Shown piece after piece: positions 17,629 to 30,511 of a stretch of DNA of 64,000 nt. The stretch spans positions 62,001-126,000 of the forward strand of contig NZ_RZUF01000005.1 of assembly GCF_004005375.1 (NCBI RefSeq). Direction: 5' to 3'. The position numbers and the translations under genes are program-made. Positions within the stretch are counted from its first letter, which is position 1. Each line of letters opens with the position of its first letter. The notes beneath the pieces were generated by a model that was given only the letters and a program-made list of their open reading frames with translations, did no database searches and was not told where the DNA came from. Origin of the DNA: Rheinheimera sediminis (GTDB taxonomy: Bacteria; Pseudomonadota; Gammaproteobacteria; Enterobacterales; Alteromonadaceae).

Positions 17629-20600
17629 GATTACTATGCTCAGACATCAACAGGTCTTCTGCTGTTTTCCTGCGGAATTTACTTAATGCCAGATACACAG
17701 CTGGCGTGCTGTAGAGCGTCAGCAACTGACTGACCAGCAAGCCACCTACTATGGTAATTCCTAAAGGCTGGCGTAACTCTGAGCCTTCGCCCATACCAAA
17801 GAGCAGAGGCACAGCGCCCAACAAAGCCGCAAAGTTGGTCATTAAAATAGGACGCAAACGTTGCGCTGCCGCCAAAGCGACCGCCTCTTTCGGCGATAAG
17901 CCGAGATCTCGTTCAGCATGCAAGGCAAAATCGACCAGTAAGATAGCGTTTTTCATCACTATACCTATCAGTAAAAACAGCCCCAGCAAAGCTATCAGGT
18001 TAAAGTCGGTGTTACTGACATACAGCGCCAGCAGAGCCCCTAAACCAGCACAAGGTAAGGTCGATAAAATGGTGATCGGCTGGATGGTACTTTCATACAA
18101 CACGCCAAGCAGCAGATAGACAGTGAGAATCACGCCAATAATCAACCACAGCTGATCGCCGGTTTTAAACATAGCGTTACGCTGATCTTCACCATTGATG
18201 GTATGAATACCGCTGGGCACCATAGCCAGAGCCAGCACCCGATCAATAGCAGCCGATGCCTGTTGTGCAGTCACTCCAGGAGCCAAACCATAACCTATGC
18301 CCACAGAAGCAAACTGACCATCGCGGCGAATACGATCATTGGCCAGACTGTACTGATAACTGGCAATACTGGATAAAGGCACCCTACTACCGTCTGCCGT
18401 CACTAATTGCAACTGCTTTAATACTTCAGGCTGAGCTGTGTAGCCTGGGCTAAGCTCCATCACCACCCGATATTGATTCATCTCATCGTATAAAGTGGCC
18501 ACCTGCCGCTGCGAAAAAGAGTTATTCAGTAAGGTGGCAATAGTACGCATATCGACACCTAAGCGCTGCGCCGCTTCGCGGTCTATCGTCAGCGAGATTT
18601 GCTGTGCATCTTCACCACTGGGCGTGTCCACATCCACCAGCTCTGGCAGTTCCTGCATTTTTTCGGCGACTTGTTTGCTCCATTTGCGCAGCAATTGCAA
18701 ATCACCGGATAACATCAATAGTTCATAGTCGCTGCGGCCAAAAGGCGAAGACAATCGAATATCCTGATCGACATTTAAAAACACCATGCCACCTGGCACT
18801 TTAGGCGCCGTAGCACGAATACGATCGACCACTTGCTGGGCTGATATTTTACGCTCTGCCAAAGGTTTTAACCGCACCCGCATCCAACTGTTGCTCAAAC
18901 CTGTATCACCGCCACTGGAGCCAGTCACGTCGGCTATAGCAGGATCTTTTAAGATGTGCTGGCGAAAGGCTTTTATTTTCGGCTGCATAATCTGAAACGA
19001 AAAACCATCGTCACCACGGACAAAGCCGTTTAGCTGGCCAGTATCCTGATTCGGTAGCAAACCTGTAGGAACCTGTTTGTACAACCAGGCATTAGCAGCA
19101 AACAATAGCACCAAAGCAGCCAAAAACCAGCGGTAATGACTTAAGCTCCAATTCACACTCTGGTGATACTTGTACTGAAATCTCTGGAAAGCTCCGGCCT
19201 CTCTTTCTTCCGGCTTTTTAGCTTTAAGCAACAGCGCTGACAGACTCGGAGTCAGGGTTAACGACACCACCAGGCTAATGGTCATAGCAGCAGCCAGAGT
19301 GATGGAAAACTCACGGAATAAACGCTCGACCAAACCACCCATAAATAAAATCGACAGGAAAATAACCACTAAAGCCAGGTTCATCGCCAACAAGGTAAAA
19401 CCCACTTCAGATGCGCCTAGTCTTGCCGCGGCTAAAGGCGTTAAACCGCGTTCTATATGGCGTTTTATATTTTCCACCACCACTATGGCGTCATCCACCA
19501 CTAAACCTGTCGCAACAATGAGTGCCATCACAGACAAGTTATTCAGCGAAAAATCACAGAGATACATCACGGTAAAGGAGCCAACCAAAGACACAGGAAT
19601 AGCCAGACTTGGGATCAAAGCGCTACGCAGGCTGCCTAAAAAGGCCCAAACGACCAGTACCACTAATACCACAGCAATCAACAAGCTGATTTGAGCTTCA
19701 GTTAAAGTGGCGCGTATCACCGGACTGCGGTCCATCACCACAGCTAAATCAGCGTCTGCCGGTATCAAGGCCCGCAGCAAAGGCATTTGCTGATAAATAG
19801 CATCTATGGTTTCAACAATATTGGCACCGGTGCGACGACTGACCAGCAATATCACCGCGTTTTTATCGTTATGAAAACCTGCGCTGTAGCGATTTTCGGT
19901 GGAGTCAGTCACCAAAGCCACATCAGATAAACGAATAGGAGCGCCGTTGACATACTTCACCACTAAAGACTGATAATCCGAAGCCTGACGCAAGGTTTGA
20001 CTGGTTGCCAGTTGCCAGCGCTGATCGTTGCTTTCCAATACCCCCAAAGGCACAGCAGCGTTTGCACCGCTGATAGCAGCGCGCACCTCATCCAAAGCCA
20101 CCCCATAGTGAGTCAACATGCCAGGATTGAGCTGCACCCGTACAGCAGGCAATGAAGCCCCTGTTACTTCCACTTCGCCCACACCGTTAATAGCGGCCAA
20201 TTTTTGCGCCAATACAGTAGAAGCGGCATCGTATAAAGCGCTGGATGCGAGGTGCTCAGAACTCAACGCCAGCGCCATCACAGGAGCTTGTGACGGGTTA
20301 AATTTACGGTAACTTGGATTACGGGGCATACCGGATGGCAACTGGCTGCGGGCTGCATTAATAGCAGCCTGTACTTCCCGGGCCGCTTCATCTACATTGC
20401 GGTCCAAATCAAACTCCAGTCTGATCTGCGTTGAACCTTGATTACTGCTGGAGCTGATACGGTTGATACCTGCGATACTACCCAAAGCCCGCTCCAGCGG
20501 AGTCGCCACAGTAGAAGCCATACTTTCAGGGCTGGCACCTGGTAAACTGGCAGTGACCACTATCATAGGGAAATCGACAGCAGGCAGAGGCGATACCGGC

Positions 20601-20695
20601 AATAAACGCCAGCACAACATGCCCAGCAACAAAATAGCAGTGGCAATTAAGCCACTGGCGACAGGGCGCTGAATAAAAGGCTGAGCTAAATTCAT
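17609..20695 (-). CDS. mdtC: RND multidrug efflux permease, MdtC type
   Basis: 1028 aa, 12 membrane segments in the RND layout (one, large loop, six, large loop, five). The opening [20 protein letters not shown] and [20 protein letters not shown], then [19 protein letters not shown], match the MdtC side of the two-permease MdtBC pump rather than AcrB. The proton-relay aspartate pair is in [17 protein letters not shown]. Its start overlaps the mdtB stop by 4 bases (ATGA), so translation is coupled. MdtB and MdtC are known to work as a heterotrimer that exports bile salts, novobiocin and similar compounds. Confidence 0.95.
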   Translation of the reverse strand: MNLAQPFIQRPVASGLIATAILLLGMLCWRLLPVSPLPAVDFPMIVVTASLPGASPESMASTVATPLERALGSIAGINRISSSSNQGSTQIRLEFDLDRNVDEAAREVQAAINAARSQLPSGMPRNPSYRKFNPSQAPVMALALSSEHLASSALYDAASTVLAQKLAAINGVGEVEVTGASLPAVRVQLNPGMLTHYGVALDEVRAAISGANAAVPLGVLESNDQRWQLATSQTLRQASDYQSLVVKYVNGAPIRLSDVALVTDSTENRYSAGFHNDKNAVILLVSRRTGANIVETIDAIYQQMPLLRALIPADADLAVVMDRSPVIRATLTEAQISLLIAVVLVVLVVWAFLGSLRSALIPSLAIPVSLVGSFTVMYLCDFSLNNLSVMALIVATGLVVDDAIVVVENIKRHIERGLTPLAAARLGASEVGFTLLAMNLALVVIFLSILFMGGLVERLFREFSITLAAAMTISLVVSLTLTPSLSALLLKAKKPEEREAGAFQRFQYKYHQSVNWSLSHYRWFLAALVLLFAANAWLYKQVPTGLLPNQDTGQLNGFVRGDDGFSFQIMQPKIKAFRQHILKDPAIADVTGSSGGDTGLSNSWMRVRLKPLAERKISAQQVVDRIRATAPKVPGGMVFLNVDQDIRLSSPFGRSDYELLMLSGDLQLLRKWSKQVAEKMQELPELVDVDTPSGEDAQQISLTIDREAAQRLGVDMRTIATLLNNSFSQRQVATLYDEMNQYRVVMELSPGYTAQPEVLKQLQLVTADGSRVPLSSIASYQYSLANDRIRRDGQFASVGIGYGLAPGVTAQQASAAIDRVLALAMVPSGIHTINGEDQRNAMFKTGDQLWLIIGVILTVYLLLGVLYESTIQPITILSTLPCAGLGALLALYVSNTDFNLIALLGLFLLIGIVMKNAILLVDFALHAERDLGLSPKEAVALAAAQRLRPILMTNFAALLGAVPLLFGMGEGSELRQPLGITIVGGLLVSQLLTLYSTPAVYLALSKFRRKTAEDLLMSEHSNQKKAEV

Positions 20696-23600
20696 AGCGT
20701 TTTCGCCTCAGCTTCGATCTGGTTTTCTTTGTGGCCTTCTTTGCTACCCTCTTTGCCACTGAAGTGACGGTCAAACCACAAATACACTACGGGTGTAGTA
20801 AATAGCGTCAGCACCTGACTGACCAATAAACCACCCACCATCACCAAACCTAAAGGCTGGCGTAATTCAGCACCTGAACCGCTGGCCAACAACAATGGCA
20901 CTGCACCAAATAACGCCGCCAGAGTAGTCATTAAAATAGGTCGGAAACGCATTAAAGCCGCCTGATAAATAGCATCTCGTGGTGACAAGCCCTGATTACG
21001 CTGCGCATCCAGGGCAAAGTCGACCATCATAATGCCGTTTTTCTTCACTAACCCTATCAGCAGCACTATGCCGATCACCGCTATTAAATCCAGCGGCTGA
21101 TTAGCAATCAGCAACGCCAGCAAAGCGCCCACAGTGGCTGAAGGCAAAGTCGACAATATGGTGACCGGATGAATTAAGCTCTCGTACAAAATGCCCAACA
21201 CTATATACATAGTGACCACAGCGGCCAGCACCAGCCAAAGCGTATTACTCAGCGACGCCCTAAAGGCTTCAGCAGCGCCCTGGAAAGTCAGTTCCACTTC
21301 GGCAGGCAGTTGTAATTGCTGCTGCACTTCTTCAATAGCGGCTACTGCTTCACCCAGCGAATAACCTTCTGCCAGATTAAAAGACAAAGTCACGGACGGG
21401 AACTGGCCCTGATGGTTAATCAGTAACTTAGCAGGTCGTTGTGTCACTTTTGCCACAGCAGATAAAGGCACTGGAGTGCCAGAGCCTGAGCTGATGTAGA
21501 GTTTATTCAGCGCATCAACGCCCTTGATCTGATCCGGGTCTACTTCAAGAATGACCCGATATTGATTGGCCTGAGTAAATAAGGTCGTTACCTGCCGCTG
21601 GCTGTAAGCACTTTGCAGTACAGTACTGATTTGCGACACATTAATACCTAAACGGGCAGCGGCTGTGCGGTCTATGTCGATATAAGCCTGCAGGCCCTGT
21701 TGCTGTAAATCATGGGCGACTTCAGATAATTCAGGCCGTTGTTGCAAAGCTTCGACTAAATCCGGTAACCACTGATTCAGTACCTCCTGATCCGGCGTGG
21801 TTAAGCTGAATTGATACTGAGTCCGGCTGACTCTATCCTCGATACTCAATTCCTGCACCGGCTGAAACCAGCCTTTAATACCAGGTACAACCTGAACTTG
21901 TTGCTCCAGCTGGCGGATCACCTCCATAGCAGACAACTCTCGTTCACCATGTTGCTTCAGATTGATTTGAATACGGCCACTGTTAATGCTGGTATTGCTG
22001 CCATCCACCCCAATAAAAGACGACAAACTGCTGACATCCGGATGCTGCAGAATATTTTCTGCCAGTTCCTGCTGGCGTGAAGCCATAGCCTGAAACGAGA
22101 TATCCTGAGGTGCTTCTGTCACTACCTGGATCACACCACTGTCTTGCAATGGGAAAAAGCCTTTGGGTACAGCAAGATACAACAGAGCTGTTAAAGCTAC
22201 TGTCGCCAGCATACTGAACATAGCTAAGGTTTGATGACGTAACACCCACTGCAAACAACGGCCATAAGAGGCAATAATGCGGTCCATCAGGCCATTTTGA
22301 TCATGATGTTCCGGCAGAGTTTTTAATAAACGCGCGCAGAGCATAGGGGTCAGCGTTAAAGACACCACTAACGAAATCAGAATGGCCACAGCGAGAGTTA
22401 CAGCAAATTCAAAAAAGAGCCGGCCGACCACATCTGCCATAAAGAGCAGAGGGATCAGCACGGCAATCAGCGAAAAGGTTAGTGAAATCAGCGTAAAACC
22501 TATTTCTTTGGCACCTTTCAGTGCTGCTTCCATAGGTGAAGCACCCTGTTCACGGTGCCGCGCCACGTTTTCCAGCATGACAATGGCGTCATCCACCACA
22601 AAACCAGTGGCTATGGTCAGCGCCATTAAGGTCAGGTTATTGACGGAGAAATCCAGCAACACCATCACAGCGAAAGTACCAATCAGGGATAAAGGCACAG
22701 CCAGACTGGGGATAATAGTAGCGGGAATACTGCGCAAAAAAGCAAAAGTCACCAGTACTACCAGCACTATGGCAAATACCAGTTCTTTTTGTACATCACG
22801 CACCGAAGCTCTAATACTGTGGGTGCGGTCTGTTAAGACTTCAACTTTCACAGCCGCAGGCATAGTGGCGGTCAGTTGAGGTAACAGCTCCTGTACTCTG
22901 TCGGCTACATCAATGACGTTAGCACCCGGCTGGCGCTGAATGTTGACTAAGACTGCGGCTTGCTGATTGGCCCAGGCGGCAAGAAATCTATCTTCAGCAC
23001 CATCTTCAATCTTCGCCACATCTTTTAAGCGGATAGGCGCACCTGCACGGTAAGCAATAATCAACTCTTCGTATTCGTCTGTGCTGCGAATTTGATCATT
23101 GGCCTCAAGCATAGTAGAGCGAAAATCACCATCAAAGCTGCCCTTAGGCTGATTGGTGTTGGCGGCAGCTATAGCACTACGCAAGCTTTCCACACTTAAA
23201 TCCAGACTGGCTAAAGCAGCAGGATTGGCTTTGATCCTAATAGCAGGACGCTGACCGCCTGCCAGGCTGACCATCCCCACACCTGTCAGCTGTGCCAGCT
23301 TCTGAGCCATGCGGGTGTCCACTAAATCGTAAACCGCAGGCAAGGGCAGAGTATCAGAACTGACAGCTAAGGTCAGAATAGGTGCATCTGCCGGATTGAC
23401 CTTACGGTAGATAGGGGGTGTAGGTAAATCACTGGGCAATAATGAGGATGCAGTATTGATAGCGGCTTGCACTTCCTGCTCTGCCACGCCCATATCCACC
23501 ACTAAGGCAAACTGTAAGGTAATGACTGAGGCACCGGCTGAGCTGTTGGACGACATTTGTTTTAAGCCTGGAATTTGCCCCAAGCGCCGCTCCAAAGGTG

Positions 23601-23796
23601 CAGTAACAGTGCGAGCCATAATGTCCGGGCTGGCACCAGGGTTAAAGCTAAACACCTGAATAATAGGGTAATCGACCTGTGGCAAAGCAGCCACAGGTAA
23701 CAAACGCCAGCTTAAAATACCGGCAATTAAAATCGCCAGCATTAATAACGACGTAGCGACAGGGCGTAAAATAAAAGGCTTGGACAGGTTCATCAT
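20692..23796 (-). CDS. mdtB: RND multidrug efflux permease, MdtB type
   Basis: 1034 aa. The N-terminus [41 protein letters not shown], and [18 protein letters not shown] are close to E. coli Mdt[18 protein letters not shown] carries the proton-relay Asp pair and [16 protein letters not shown] is family-typical. The ATG follows the mdtA stop with no gap (TAAATGATG). Together with MdtC it forms the inner-membrane part of the pump. Confidence 0.95.
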   Translation of the reverse strand: MMNLSKPFILRPVATSLLMLAILIAGILSWRLLPVAALPQVDYPIIQVFSFNPGASPDIMARTVTAPLERRLGQIPGLKQMSSNSSAGASVITLQFALVVDMGVAEQEVQAAINTASSLLPSDLPTPPIYRKVNPADAPILTLAVSSDTLPLPAVYDLVDTRMAQKLAQLTGVGMVSLAGGQRPAIRIKANPAALASLDLSVESLRSAIAAANTNQPKGSFDGDFRSTMLEANDQIRSTDEYEELIIAYRAGAPIRLKDVAKIEDGAEDRFLAAWANQQAAVLVNIQRQPGANVIDVADRVQELLPQLTATMPAAVKVEVLTDRTHSIRASVRDVQKELVFAIVLVVLVTFAFLRSIPATIIPSLAVPLSLIGTFAVMVLLDFSVNNLTLMALTIATGFVVDDAIVMLENVARHREQGASPMEAALKGAKEIGFTLISLTFSLIAVLIPLLFMADVVGRLFFEFAVTLAVAILISLVVSLTLTPMLCARLLKTLPEHHDQNGLMDRIIASYGRCLQWVLRHQTLAMFSMLATVALTALLYLAVPKGFFPLQDSGVIQVVTEAPQDISFQAMASRQQELAENILQHPDVSSLSSFIGVDGSNTSINSGRIQINLKQHGERELSAMEVIRQLEQQVQVVPGIKGWFQPVQELSIEDRVSRTQYQFSLTTPDQEVLNQWLPDLVEALQQRPELSEVAHDLQQQGLQAYIDIDRTAAARLGINVSQISTVLQSAYSQRQVTTLFTQANQYRVILEVDPDQIKGVDALNKLYISSGSGTPVPLSAVAKVTQRPAKLLINHQGQFPSVTLSFNLAEGYSLGEAVAAIEEVQQQLQLPAEVELTFQGAAEAFRASLSNTLWLVLAAVVTMYIVLGILYESLIHPVTILSTLPSATVGALLALLIANQPLDLIAVIGIVLLIGLVKKNGIMMVDFALDAQRNQGLSPRDAIYQAALMRFRPILMTTLAALFGAVPLLLASGSGAELRQPLGLVMVGGLLVSQVLTLFTTPVVYLWFDRHFSGKEGSKEGHKENQIEAEAKTL

Positions 23797-25026
23797 TTAC
23801 CCCTTAGGCGCGTCCTGGATCACCTCAACCTCACGGTCAGGGCGCAAACGGTCCAGACCTTCCAGCACCACTTTATCACCTGCCTTTAAACCTTCTTCCA
23901 CTGCCACTAAGCCATTATCTACAGCACCTAATTTCAGCAAACGGATTTGCGCTTTATTGTTGTCATCGATCATATATACGTAAGTACCCTGGGAGCCATA
24001 TTGCACAGCGTCCTGTGGAATAGTCACAGCGCCACTTTGTACCGCAACATTTAAACGCACATTGACAAATTGATTTGGAAATAGCTCTTCGTTTTGGTTA
24101 GCAAATTCGGCTTTGAGCTTCAAAGTGCCGGTCGATATATCGATCTGGTTATCTAAAGTCGTTAAAGTACCGCTGGCCAGAGGCATCTGCTCCGCCCTAT
24201 CCCAGGCTTCTACCGATAAAGCAGCACCAGCGCGAAAAGCGGTGCGCACTTGCTGCAACTGAGTTTCGGGAATAGTGAATACGACTGCGATAGGCGAGCT
24301 CTGGGTAATAGTCACTAAACCTTCAGCACTATTGGCCTGTATTAAATTCCCCGGGTCGACCGCACGTAAGCCCAGGCGGCCACTGATAGGTGCTTTGATT
24401 TGGGTATAAGACAATTGCAAGGCTGCAGCATCAATAGCGGCCTGATTCGACTTAATAGCGCCTTTAAGTTGACTCACTAAGGCTTGCTGCGCATTTATTT
24501 GCTGTGCAGCTATGGTATTTTGTTCCTTCAGCTTGGTAAAACGTTCTAAATCCTGCTCCGCACTTTTTAGCAAAGCCACATTTTGTTCTTTTTGGCCCTG
24601 CACCTGCGCCAGTTCCGTTTTGTAATCGGCGGGATCAATCTGAGCCAGTAGTTGCCCAACTTCTACTTTTTCACCTTCTTTAAAATGCAACTGCTGGAGT
24701 GGGCCAGAGACGCGACTTTGCACCAACACAGTGTTCAAGGGGGTCACTGTGCCTATGGCTTTAATCTGCACTTTTAAATCTGTAGATCCGGCTTCAATCA
24801 CCCTTACAGGCACAGGCATAGCCCAAGGATTAGTGACTGCACCAGCGCCTGCCGGGCGAGGGCCACCTGGTCTTTGTCCACCCGGTCTTTGCCCTGCCCC
24901 TGGTTTACCTGCTACTGCCTGACCTTCCACAGCAGCAGATTCGGCACCAGGCCAGAACCAATAGACAGCGGCGACGGCAACAGCCAAACCAGCAGCTAAA
25001 ACAAAAGGCTTTTTCAGCAAAGACAT
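23797..25026 (-). CDS. mdtA: RND periplasmic adaptor, MdtA type
   Basis: 409 aa. One N-terminal membrane anchor (PFVLAAGLAVAVAAVYWFWP), then an unusual Gly/Pro/Arg-rich linker (residues ~38-65, repeats of GQRPGG), then lipoyl/hairpin/barrel domains: GTVTPLNTVLVQSRVSGPLQ, a coiled-coil section (KTELAQVQGQKEQNVALLKS), SYTQIKAPISGRLGLRAVDP. First gene of the mdtABC operon. No outer-membrane TolC-type channel is encoded here, so it probably uses a distant one. No regulator gene is adjacent. Confidence 0.94.
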   Translation of the reverse strand: MSLLKKPFVLAAGLAVAVAAVYWFWPGAESAAVEGQAVAGKPGAGQRPGGQRPGGPRPAGAGAVTNPWAMPVPVRVIEAGSTDLKVQIKAIGTVTPLNTVLVQSRVSGPLQQLHFKEGEKVEVGQLLAQIDPADYKTELAQVQGQKEQNVALLKSAEQDLERFTKLKEQNTIAAQQINAQQALVSQLKGAIKSNQAAIDAAALQLSYTQIKAPISGRLGLRAVDPGNLIQANSAEGLVTITQSSPIAVVFTIPETQLQQVRTAFRAGAALSVEAWDRAEQMPLASGTLTTLDNQIDISTGTLKLKAEFANQNEELFPNQFVNVRLNVAVQSGAVTIPQDAVQYGSQGTYVYMIDDNNKAQIRLLKLGAVDNGLVAVEEGLKAGDKVVLEGLDRLRPDREVEVIQDAPKG

Positions 25027-25597
25027 AATCTATCCCTGTAACAAAATTTAGGTTAAGTAAAACGGCCCTACTCTAATTCAGCCGGTAAAGTGCCGCAATG
25101 AAGCAAGTGTCAAGATTGAGTAAAGATGGCCTGACTTTCGGTCAGACGTCTGTTTAAAGCGACAAAGGACCTCAGCCCAAATCAGATACAGAGACAAAAG
25201 ACAAAAGGATCAACTGAACTCTCATTCGCCCAGTACCATCATCCCACTTTGACTTAGTGCAGCCGCCAAAGTAGCTGCTAACAGAAGTTTCATAAATTTT
25301 AATCCAAGACTGATGCCATAAGGCTCAGGTAAAATGGAGCACAGCTGAAGCAGCGAGACGTCGTTATTTTCAACAAAAGAATAGCCGGAATAACCAAAGC
25401 TCAGACCGATTCTATGAGATGGACGCCTCAGCTTTTGCTCAAGGCCAGCACTGAAACGCATGGGCATCCTGCCGGCATGGGCTGCAACAGCTGCAACGAA
25501 AATACCAGCGTCTGATGCAAGTACTGACGAAAGAGCACCATAAGTTCAACTTCCGCTGAATGCAGCGTCATTTATCTGCAGTCTTAGGCATAAGCCG
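25027..25597. other. 571-base gap between mdtA and the receiver gene
   Basis: Contains the mdtA promoter region (right up to ~25200), a short dyad CTGAC/GTCAG near 25131-25145, and one weak minus-strand frame (25222-25467, listed separately). I see no repeat or RNA gene. Confidence 0.4.
25222..25467 (-). CDS. Doubtful small ORF, possibly a gene remnant
   Basis: 81 codons. The first ~58 residues contain IGLSFGYSGYSFVENNDVS and end ...GISLGLKF, which resembles the last strands of an outer-membrane barrel. They run without a stop into MKLLLAATLAAALSQSG, which resembles a short signal peptide, and stop 7 residues later. The ribosome site is weak. It may be the relic of two eroded genes or chance. 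No function assigned. Confidence 0.2.
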   Translation of the reverse strand: MPMRFSAGLEQKLRRPSHRIGLSFGYSGYSFVENNDVSLLQLCSILPEPYGISLGLKFMKLLLAATLAAALSQSGMMVLGE

Positions 25598-26044
25598 TCA
25601 ATCCTGAGCTGAAATCTCAGCAAACTGCTTTAATAAGTCCTGTTGTAGCTTAAGTTTTAACTGAGTTTTTATTCTGTGTTTTAAAGTCACAGCATTCACA
25701 GGTTTGATCACAAAATCAGCACCTCCAGCTTCCCAGCATAAAACCTCCTCCTCAGGGTTTTGTACACCACTGACAAAAATCACTGGTATATCCGCAAGGT
25801 CAGGTATTTGTTTTAATAAACGGCAGGTAGTTAAACCATCAGGTTCTGGCATTACCACATCTAATAAAATCAGGTCAGGTGGGTTGCTTTGACACAAAGT
25901 GAGTGCCTGAGACCCCGAGGTCGCCATAAACACCTGATAATCAGCGTTTAGCATCTGATGAATAATCTGAATATTTACCGGCTGATCGTCGACCACTAGT
26001 ATCCTGGCTTTATCGGTATTCTGTAACGGGCTGACACTCATCAA
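25598..26044 (-). CDS. Stand-alone receiver-domain response regulator
   Basis: 148 aa, a single receiver domain. Acidic pair in ILVVDDQPVN (D19/D20), phospho-acceptor Asp62 in LILLDVVMPEPDG, and conserved Lys114 in DFVIKPV. There is no output domain; the last ~25 residues (LKHRIKTQLKLKLQQDLLKQ) form a basic coiled tail. It begins 3 bases after the stop of the giant hybrid kinase, so it is its likely phosphorelay partner. Similar receivers act through protein contacts or feed a diguanylate cyclase. Confidence 0.92.
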   Translation of the reverse strand: MMSVSPLQNTDKARILVVDDQPVNIQIIHQMLNADYQVFMATSGSQALTLCQSNPPDLILLDVVMPEPDGLTTCRLLKQIPDLADIPVIFVSGVQNPEEEVLCWEAGGADFVIKPVNAVTLKHRIKTQLKLKLQQDLLKQFAEISAQD

Positions 26045-26047
26045 TAA

Positions 26048-29000
26048 CTACCTTTTCAGTAGGGTTTGATACTGCTCTGTAAACAACAAAGCCTGTATAA
26101 AATTCAGTTGTTCTAAAGCACTCTCAAGTTGGCTCAGCCATTCAGGATTCAAACGATACAAAGCACCTTTCAACTCAGCAAACTGGTCCAGCGCATTCAT
26201 ATTAAAACTTTGCAGAGCAGAATGCAGTTGCTCAAGCTGCACAACTGTATCAGTGTCATCTGACGAAACAGATACAACCGGCTCAGCTGTAGGTGCTGTT
26301 CCGGCCAGCAGGAATGGTGCAAAAGCGGTGAAAGCTTGCGCATCAGCGACAAAACGCCCCAAAGATCTAGGTAAATCCAGCACTGTTTTTTGCTTAATGG
26401 AATGCTCGATAGCAGCAGCAGGTTCGGATAAACATACAATACCTAAAGAACTGGCTGAACCTTTGAGCGAATGCGCCAGCAGATAAAGTTCCTTTTCCGT
26501 CAAAACCATTGGAACTGCTTTTAACTTCAGCAGCGCATTATCCAACTCGACCAAAAAAGACTTCAGTGTTTTATGGTAGACAACCACAGAATTGCCTAAA
26601 CGCTTTAATGCAGTGTTCAGTTGCACTCCATGGATCAACGCTTCCGCGACCAGCGTTGGGTTCAGCGCAGTCTGCCTGACTGTGGCCTGGAGCGACTTCG
26701 GATCATCAGGCGTTTTTGACCATTTCAGTATGGTTTGAACCAAAGCGTCTATGGCAAAAGGTTTCGCGACATGATCATTCATGCCTGCTTCCAGACAAGC
26801 TTGTTTATCTGACAACATCGCATTGGCTGTCATCGCTATTATAGGCAAAGCCAGCATAGATGCTTTACTGCGGATCCGTCTGGTGGTTTCATAACCATCC
26901 AAATCCGGCATCTGTATATCCATCAACACCATATCATATTTATCGGCTTCCTGTTCCAGCATAGCCAGAGCAAAAGTACCGCCAGGCGCTATATCTACTG
27001 AAGCCCCCTCATTCGCCAACAATTCGGATGCCACTATCTGATTGGTCGGATTATCTTCGACTAATAACAGTCGCAGACCGTGCAGCCTGCTTTGGCCCAA
27101 GGCTCTGTGTTGTTGACTGTTAGAAAGCATCTTTTTACCTGCCAGTACATCCAGGACCGCATCTAATAAGCGGCTGGGGGTAACAGGCTTAACAATAAAA
27201 CCATTGAGTAGATGCTGGCGCTGATCTTCCTGTTGTTTTTGCGCCAGGCATTCCCGGCCATGTGCCGTTACCATAATCACTAGGGGCATTTCAGGCCCCT
27301 GCACCAACTGACGAATTTTTTCAGCGGTCTGCCACCCATCCAGACCTGGCATCAGCCAGTCAAGCAACACCAACTTATAGCTATTTTTCTGTTCAAGCAG
27401 TTGTAGTGCCTGTTCACCACTGCTGGCTAAATCAACCTGGCAACCGTAGTGAAGCATCACCTCAGATAAAATTTGCCTTGATTGCTGGTTATCATCTACC
27501 ACCAGCACCTTCAGATCCTGCAATAAACTTAAATCGGCCTGAGCAGCGAAAAGATTGAGGAAATTAAACCAGAGCTCAAATTCAAAGCTACTGCCAAAGC
27601 CGAACTTACTCTCAACAGAGAGCTGCCCTCCCATAAGCTCAACCAAGCCTTTGCTGATCGCCAGGCCTAAACCTGTGCCCCCGTAACGACGGCTGATGGA
27701 AGATTCCGCCTGGCTGAAGCTTTGAAAAATAACAGCCAGTTGCTGCTCTGTCATGCCAATACCAGTATCCTTTACCCTGAACCTGATTTTGGCCGCCTCG
27801 GCAGTACGCTCTGTGACTTCAAGACTGACAACAACTTCACCTTTCTCAGTAAACTTAATGGCATTACCGGTCAGATTTAGCAGCACTTGCTTCAATCTCA
27901 AACTATCACCCACCACAAGCTGTGGCAAGTCATCGGCAAACTGATACAAAACTTCGACATCTTTACTGCCCAGATTTGCCGACAAAATAGTGCCTAAATC
28001 TTCCATCAGAGCAGAAAGCTCAAAACTATGGCTATCCATCTCCAACTTACCGGCTTCCACTTTAGAGAAATCCAAAATATCGTTCAGAATGGCTAACAAA
28101 GACTTGGCTGCCACTTCAGTCTGACGGATATAATCTTCTTGCCTGTTTGTCAGGCTTGTTTGCTGCACCAGTTGTAACATCCCCAGAATGGCATTCATTG
28201 GAGTGCGGATTTCATGACTCATATTGGCCAAAAATGATGACTTAGCGTCATTCGCCGCATCAGCCAATTGCCTTGCCTGTGCCAGTTCTTGCTCTCTCCT
28301 GTGTTGTTCTGACCTGTCCCTTGCCACCAGATAAAAATAACTGCGTTGCTCAAAACGGATCCAGCACAAATTCACAGAGAAGGGTATGACTCTGCCTTCT
28401 GAGTCTTCAAACTGACTTTCAAACTGCACGCTACGTTTTTTTTCTGGGTTTTGCATCAGCTGCGGCAATCTGTCACCAACCAACTGTAAGGCGATATCGG
28501 TCAGGCTTAAACTGCCTGCACAGCAGGCCAAAGCAGCGGGATTAGCTTTGATCACATCTGCGCTGTCCGTTAACCAGAACACGAGGTCCGGACTCTGCTC
28601 TGTAGACACTTTAGCTAGCGCCAGCTCAAACTCCAGCTCCTTTTGCAGGGTTAAGTCTCGGGCAATGCCTAAATAACCTACCACCAGTTTTTGCTGATCC
28701 AACAGCGCAGTGACTGCCAGTTGCACAGGGCAACGACTGCCATCTTTGCGGATATAAATCCATTCTCTGTTATCAGTTTTTCCCTGCTTGGGCTTAGCGA
28801 CAAAAACAGAAAAATCAGGCTCTACCTGATAACCAAGCTGCTGAGAGAGTTGATCGGCATAGTCCGCCACTTCGGCCTGATCGTGGAAAATAGCAGTACT
28901 GTGACATCCAACCAATTCCTGCGCCTGATACCGCAACATAGTTTCAGCTGCCGGATTAAAAGACGTGATGACTCCATTTAAATCTGTGGTGATAATGGCG

Positions 29001-30511
29001 TAGTTGGCATTGCTCAGAATGCTGCGCTGCAAGGCTGAGACACGCTCAATTTCAGCAGTGCGCAATTCCACCTGATGCTCCAGCTCCTCATTGGCTTGTT
29101 GCAACTTTTGCTCTGCCTCTTTGATATGGCTAATGTCGTTTACCGTGAGAGCAGAACCGATAAACAGGCCTTTTTCATCCAGAATGGGCGACAAATTTAA
29201 CGATACCGCATGCAGATCACCATACAGGTCCTGACGCTCTGTCTGCACATAACGTATTTTCTGACCACTACGAACCCTTTGCTCCAATTGTAACTGCTCT
29301 GGCTTTAAATCAGCCGGCACTATAAGTTCAGCAATAGTCCGCCCTAGAGCATCTTCTTCAGCGTAACCAAACATTTGTTCTGCAGCTGGGTTCCAACTGC
29401 TAATAAGGCCTGCTTGGTCAGACCCAATCACAGCTTCATTGGCGTTTTCTACTATGGCCGCCAAAACCGCCCTGTGTCTGGACAATTGCAAACGTCTGAT
29501 TAACGCCAATTGGAAAGACGCGATAATTAAGATGATCAAAGCGCAGATCCCCAAAGAGGTATAAAACACCTGCTGTGGCTCCTGAAGCTGAAGTTGGGTT
29601 ATAAACACTTGACCAGCTACCAGTCGGACCTGCCAGTTACGGCCAAAGAGGGGAAATTCAGTTTTTGCCTGCAATGCAGTTAACCTGGTATCCACTGCAG
29701 ATCGGATAAAAAATGGCTGCTGAGGTGCGGCATCTAAATCAACTACCTCAAGCTGGATGCCTTCATCCGCGCTATGAATACTGAACAAAATTTCATCAAT
29801 CAATAAGGGGGCATAAGCAAAACCATACAAGGCTTGATACCGCGCTTCAGCTAATTCAGAAGCAGGAGTTTGCTGGTAAATTGGCATCAGCAATAGAAAT
29901 CCATGGGATTTTTTATTTTGCGCCTGCACCAGTGTAATAGGCTCGGTTAACACAGCTTTATTCTGCAAAGCAGCAGACATTGCTGCTTCATAGCGTATTT
30001 TTTCTGATGAAATATCCAACCCAACAGCACTGGCGTTATCAGCCAGAGGCTCAATATATTGAATCACAAACAAGTCATGCTGATGAGGACTGTACTGACT
30101 TAAGTTAAACTCCTGACCTCTGTCTGCTGCGCTCTTTTGTAAGAAATCCTGCAATTGATTCTGGGTCACTTTACGAATAACGCCAAAACCGCGCGCCCCT
30201 GGGAACTCCAGGCTCAAATCGCGGCTCTGGCTATAAGCCAACATGTTTCTATAACTGAAGTTCTCTGGTCCGGCGCTTAACACTGCACCGCGCATACCAC
30301 GTAAACCATATTGATAAATAGTCATTTTTTCGGCAATAGCCGTAGCAAGCTGAGTGGCTTTTGCATCAAGACTTTGCTGAATACGTTGCTCGTTTTGCTG
30401 TTGCTGCTGTTGCTCAAAATGCAGAGATAAATAAAAACTGAGGACTACCAACACCAGAGCAGGAACCACTATAAATGCTAGATCCTGCAGATTACGTTTC
30501 AGCCACTCCAT
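26048..30511 (-). CDS. Hybrid sensor histidine kinase: CHASE-PAS-PAS-PAS-HK-REC-REC-HPt
   Basis: 1487 aa. TM1 (~12-31), a periplasmic CHASE-type sensor (~45-300; [14 protein letters not shown] and GFGVIRKV), TM2 (~318-338), three PAS domains (~350-740; [40 protein letters not shown], then a third), HisKA with phospho-His ~763 in [16 protein letters not shown], HATPase ([30 protein letters not shown]). Receiver 1 (Asp ~1050, [10 protein letters not shown]), receiver 2 (Asp ~1197, [10 protein letters not shown]), and a C-terminal HPt (His ~1345, [12 protein letters not shown]). All phosphorelay residues are present. It overlaps the upstream HPt gene by one base (TAATG). CHASE sensors bind small extracellular molecules; the ligand here is unknown. 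Confidence 0.95.
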   Translation of the reverse strand: MEWLKRNLQDLAFIVVPALVLVVLSFYLSLHFEQQQQQQNEQRIQQSLDAKATQLATAIAEKMTIYQYGLRGMRGAVLSAGPENFSYRNMLAYSQSRDLSLEFPGARGFGVIRKVTQNQLQDFLQKSAADRGQEFNLSQYSPHQHDLFVIQYIEPLADNASAVGLDISSEKIRYEAAMSAALQNKAVLTEPITLVQAQNKKSHGFLLLMPIYQQTPASELAEARYQALYGFAYAPLLIDEILFSIHSADEGIQLEVVDLDAAPQQPFFIRSAVDTRLTALQAKTEFPLFGRNWQVRLVAGQVFITQLQLQEPQQVFYTSLGICALIILIIASFQLALIRRLQLSRHRAVLAAIVENANEAVIGSDQAGLISSWNPAAEQMFGYAEEDALGRTIAELIVPADLKPEQLQLEQRVRSGQKIRYVQTERQDLYGDLHAVSLNLSPILDEKGLFIGSALTVNDISHIKEAEQKLQQANEELEHQVELRTAEIERVSALQRSILSNANYAIITTDLNGVITSFNPAAETMLRYQAQELVGCHSTAIFHDQAEVADYADQLSQQLGYQVEPDFSVFVAKPKQGKTDNREWIYIRKDGSRCPVQLAVTALLDQQKLVVGYLGIARDLTLQKELEFELALAKVSTEQSPDLVFWLTDSADVIKANPAALACCAGSLSLTDIALQLVGDRLPQLMQNPEKKRSVQFESQFEDSEGRVIPFSVNLCWIRFEQRSYFYLVARDRSEQHRREQELAQARQLADAANDAKSSFLANMSHEIRTPMNAILGMLQLVQQTSLTNRQEDYIRQTEVAAKSLLAILNDILDFSKVEAGKLEMDSHSFELSALMEDLGTILSANLGSKDVEVLYQFADDLPQLVVGDSLRLKQVLLNLTGNAIKFTEKGEVVVSLEVTERTAEAAKIRFRVKDTGIGMTEQQLAVIFQSFSQAESSISRRYGGTGLGLAISKGLVELMGGQLSVESKFGFGSSFEFELWFNFLNLFAAQADLSLLQDLKVLVVDDNQQSRQILSEVMLHYGCQVDLASSGEQALQLLEQKNSYKLVLLDWLMPGLDGWQTAEKIRQLVQGPEMPLVIMVTAHGRECLAQKQQEDQRQHLLNGFIVKPVTPSRLLDAVLDVLAGKKMLSNSQQHRALGQSRLHGLRLLLVEDNPTNQIVASELLANEGASVDIAPGGTFALAMLEQEADKYDMVLMDIQMPDLDGYETTRRIRSKASMLALPIIAMTANAMLSDKQACLEAGMNDHVAKPFAIDALVQTILKWSKTPDDPKSLQATVRQTALNPTLVAEALIHGVQLNTALKRLGNSVVVYHKTLKSFLVELDNALLKLKAVPMVLTEKELYLLAHSLKGSASSLGIVCLSEPAAAIEHSIKQKTVLDLPRSLGRFVADAQAFTAFAPFLLAGTAPTAEPVVSVSSDDTDTVVQLEQLHSALQSFNMNALDQFAELKGALYRLNPEWLSQLESALEQLNFIQALLFTEQYQTLLKR

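Noticed and set aside
22382-22879. 165-codon plus frame inside mdtB
   Set aside because: Antisense shadow of a conserved RND permease; its Ser/Thr/Ala-rich content follows from the opposite codons.
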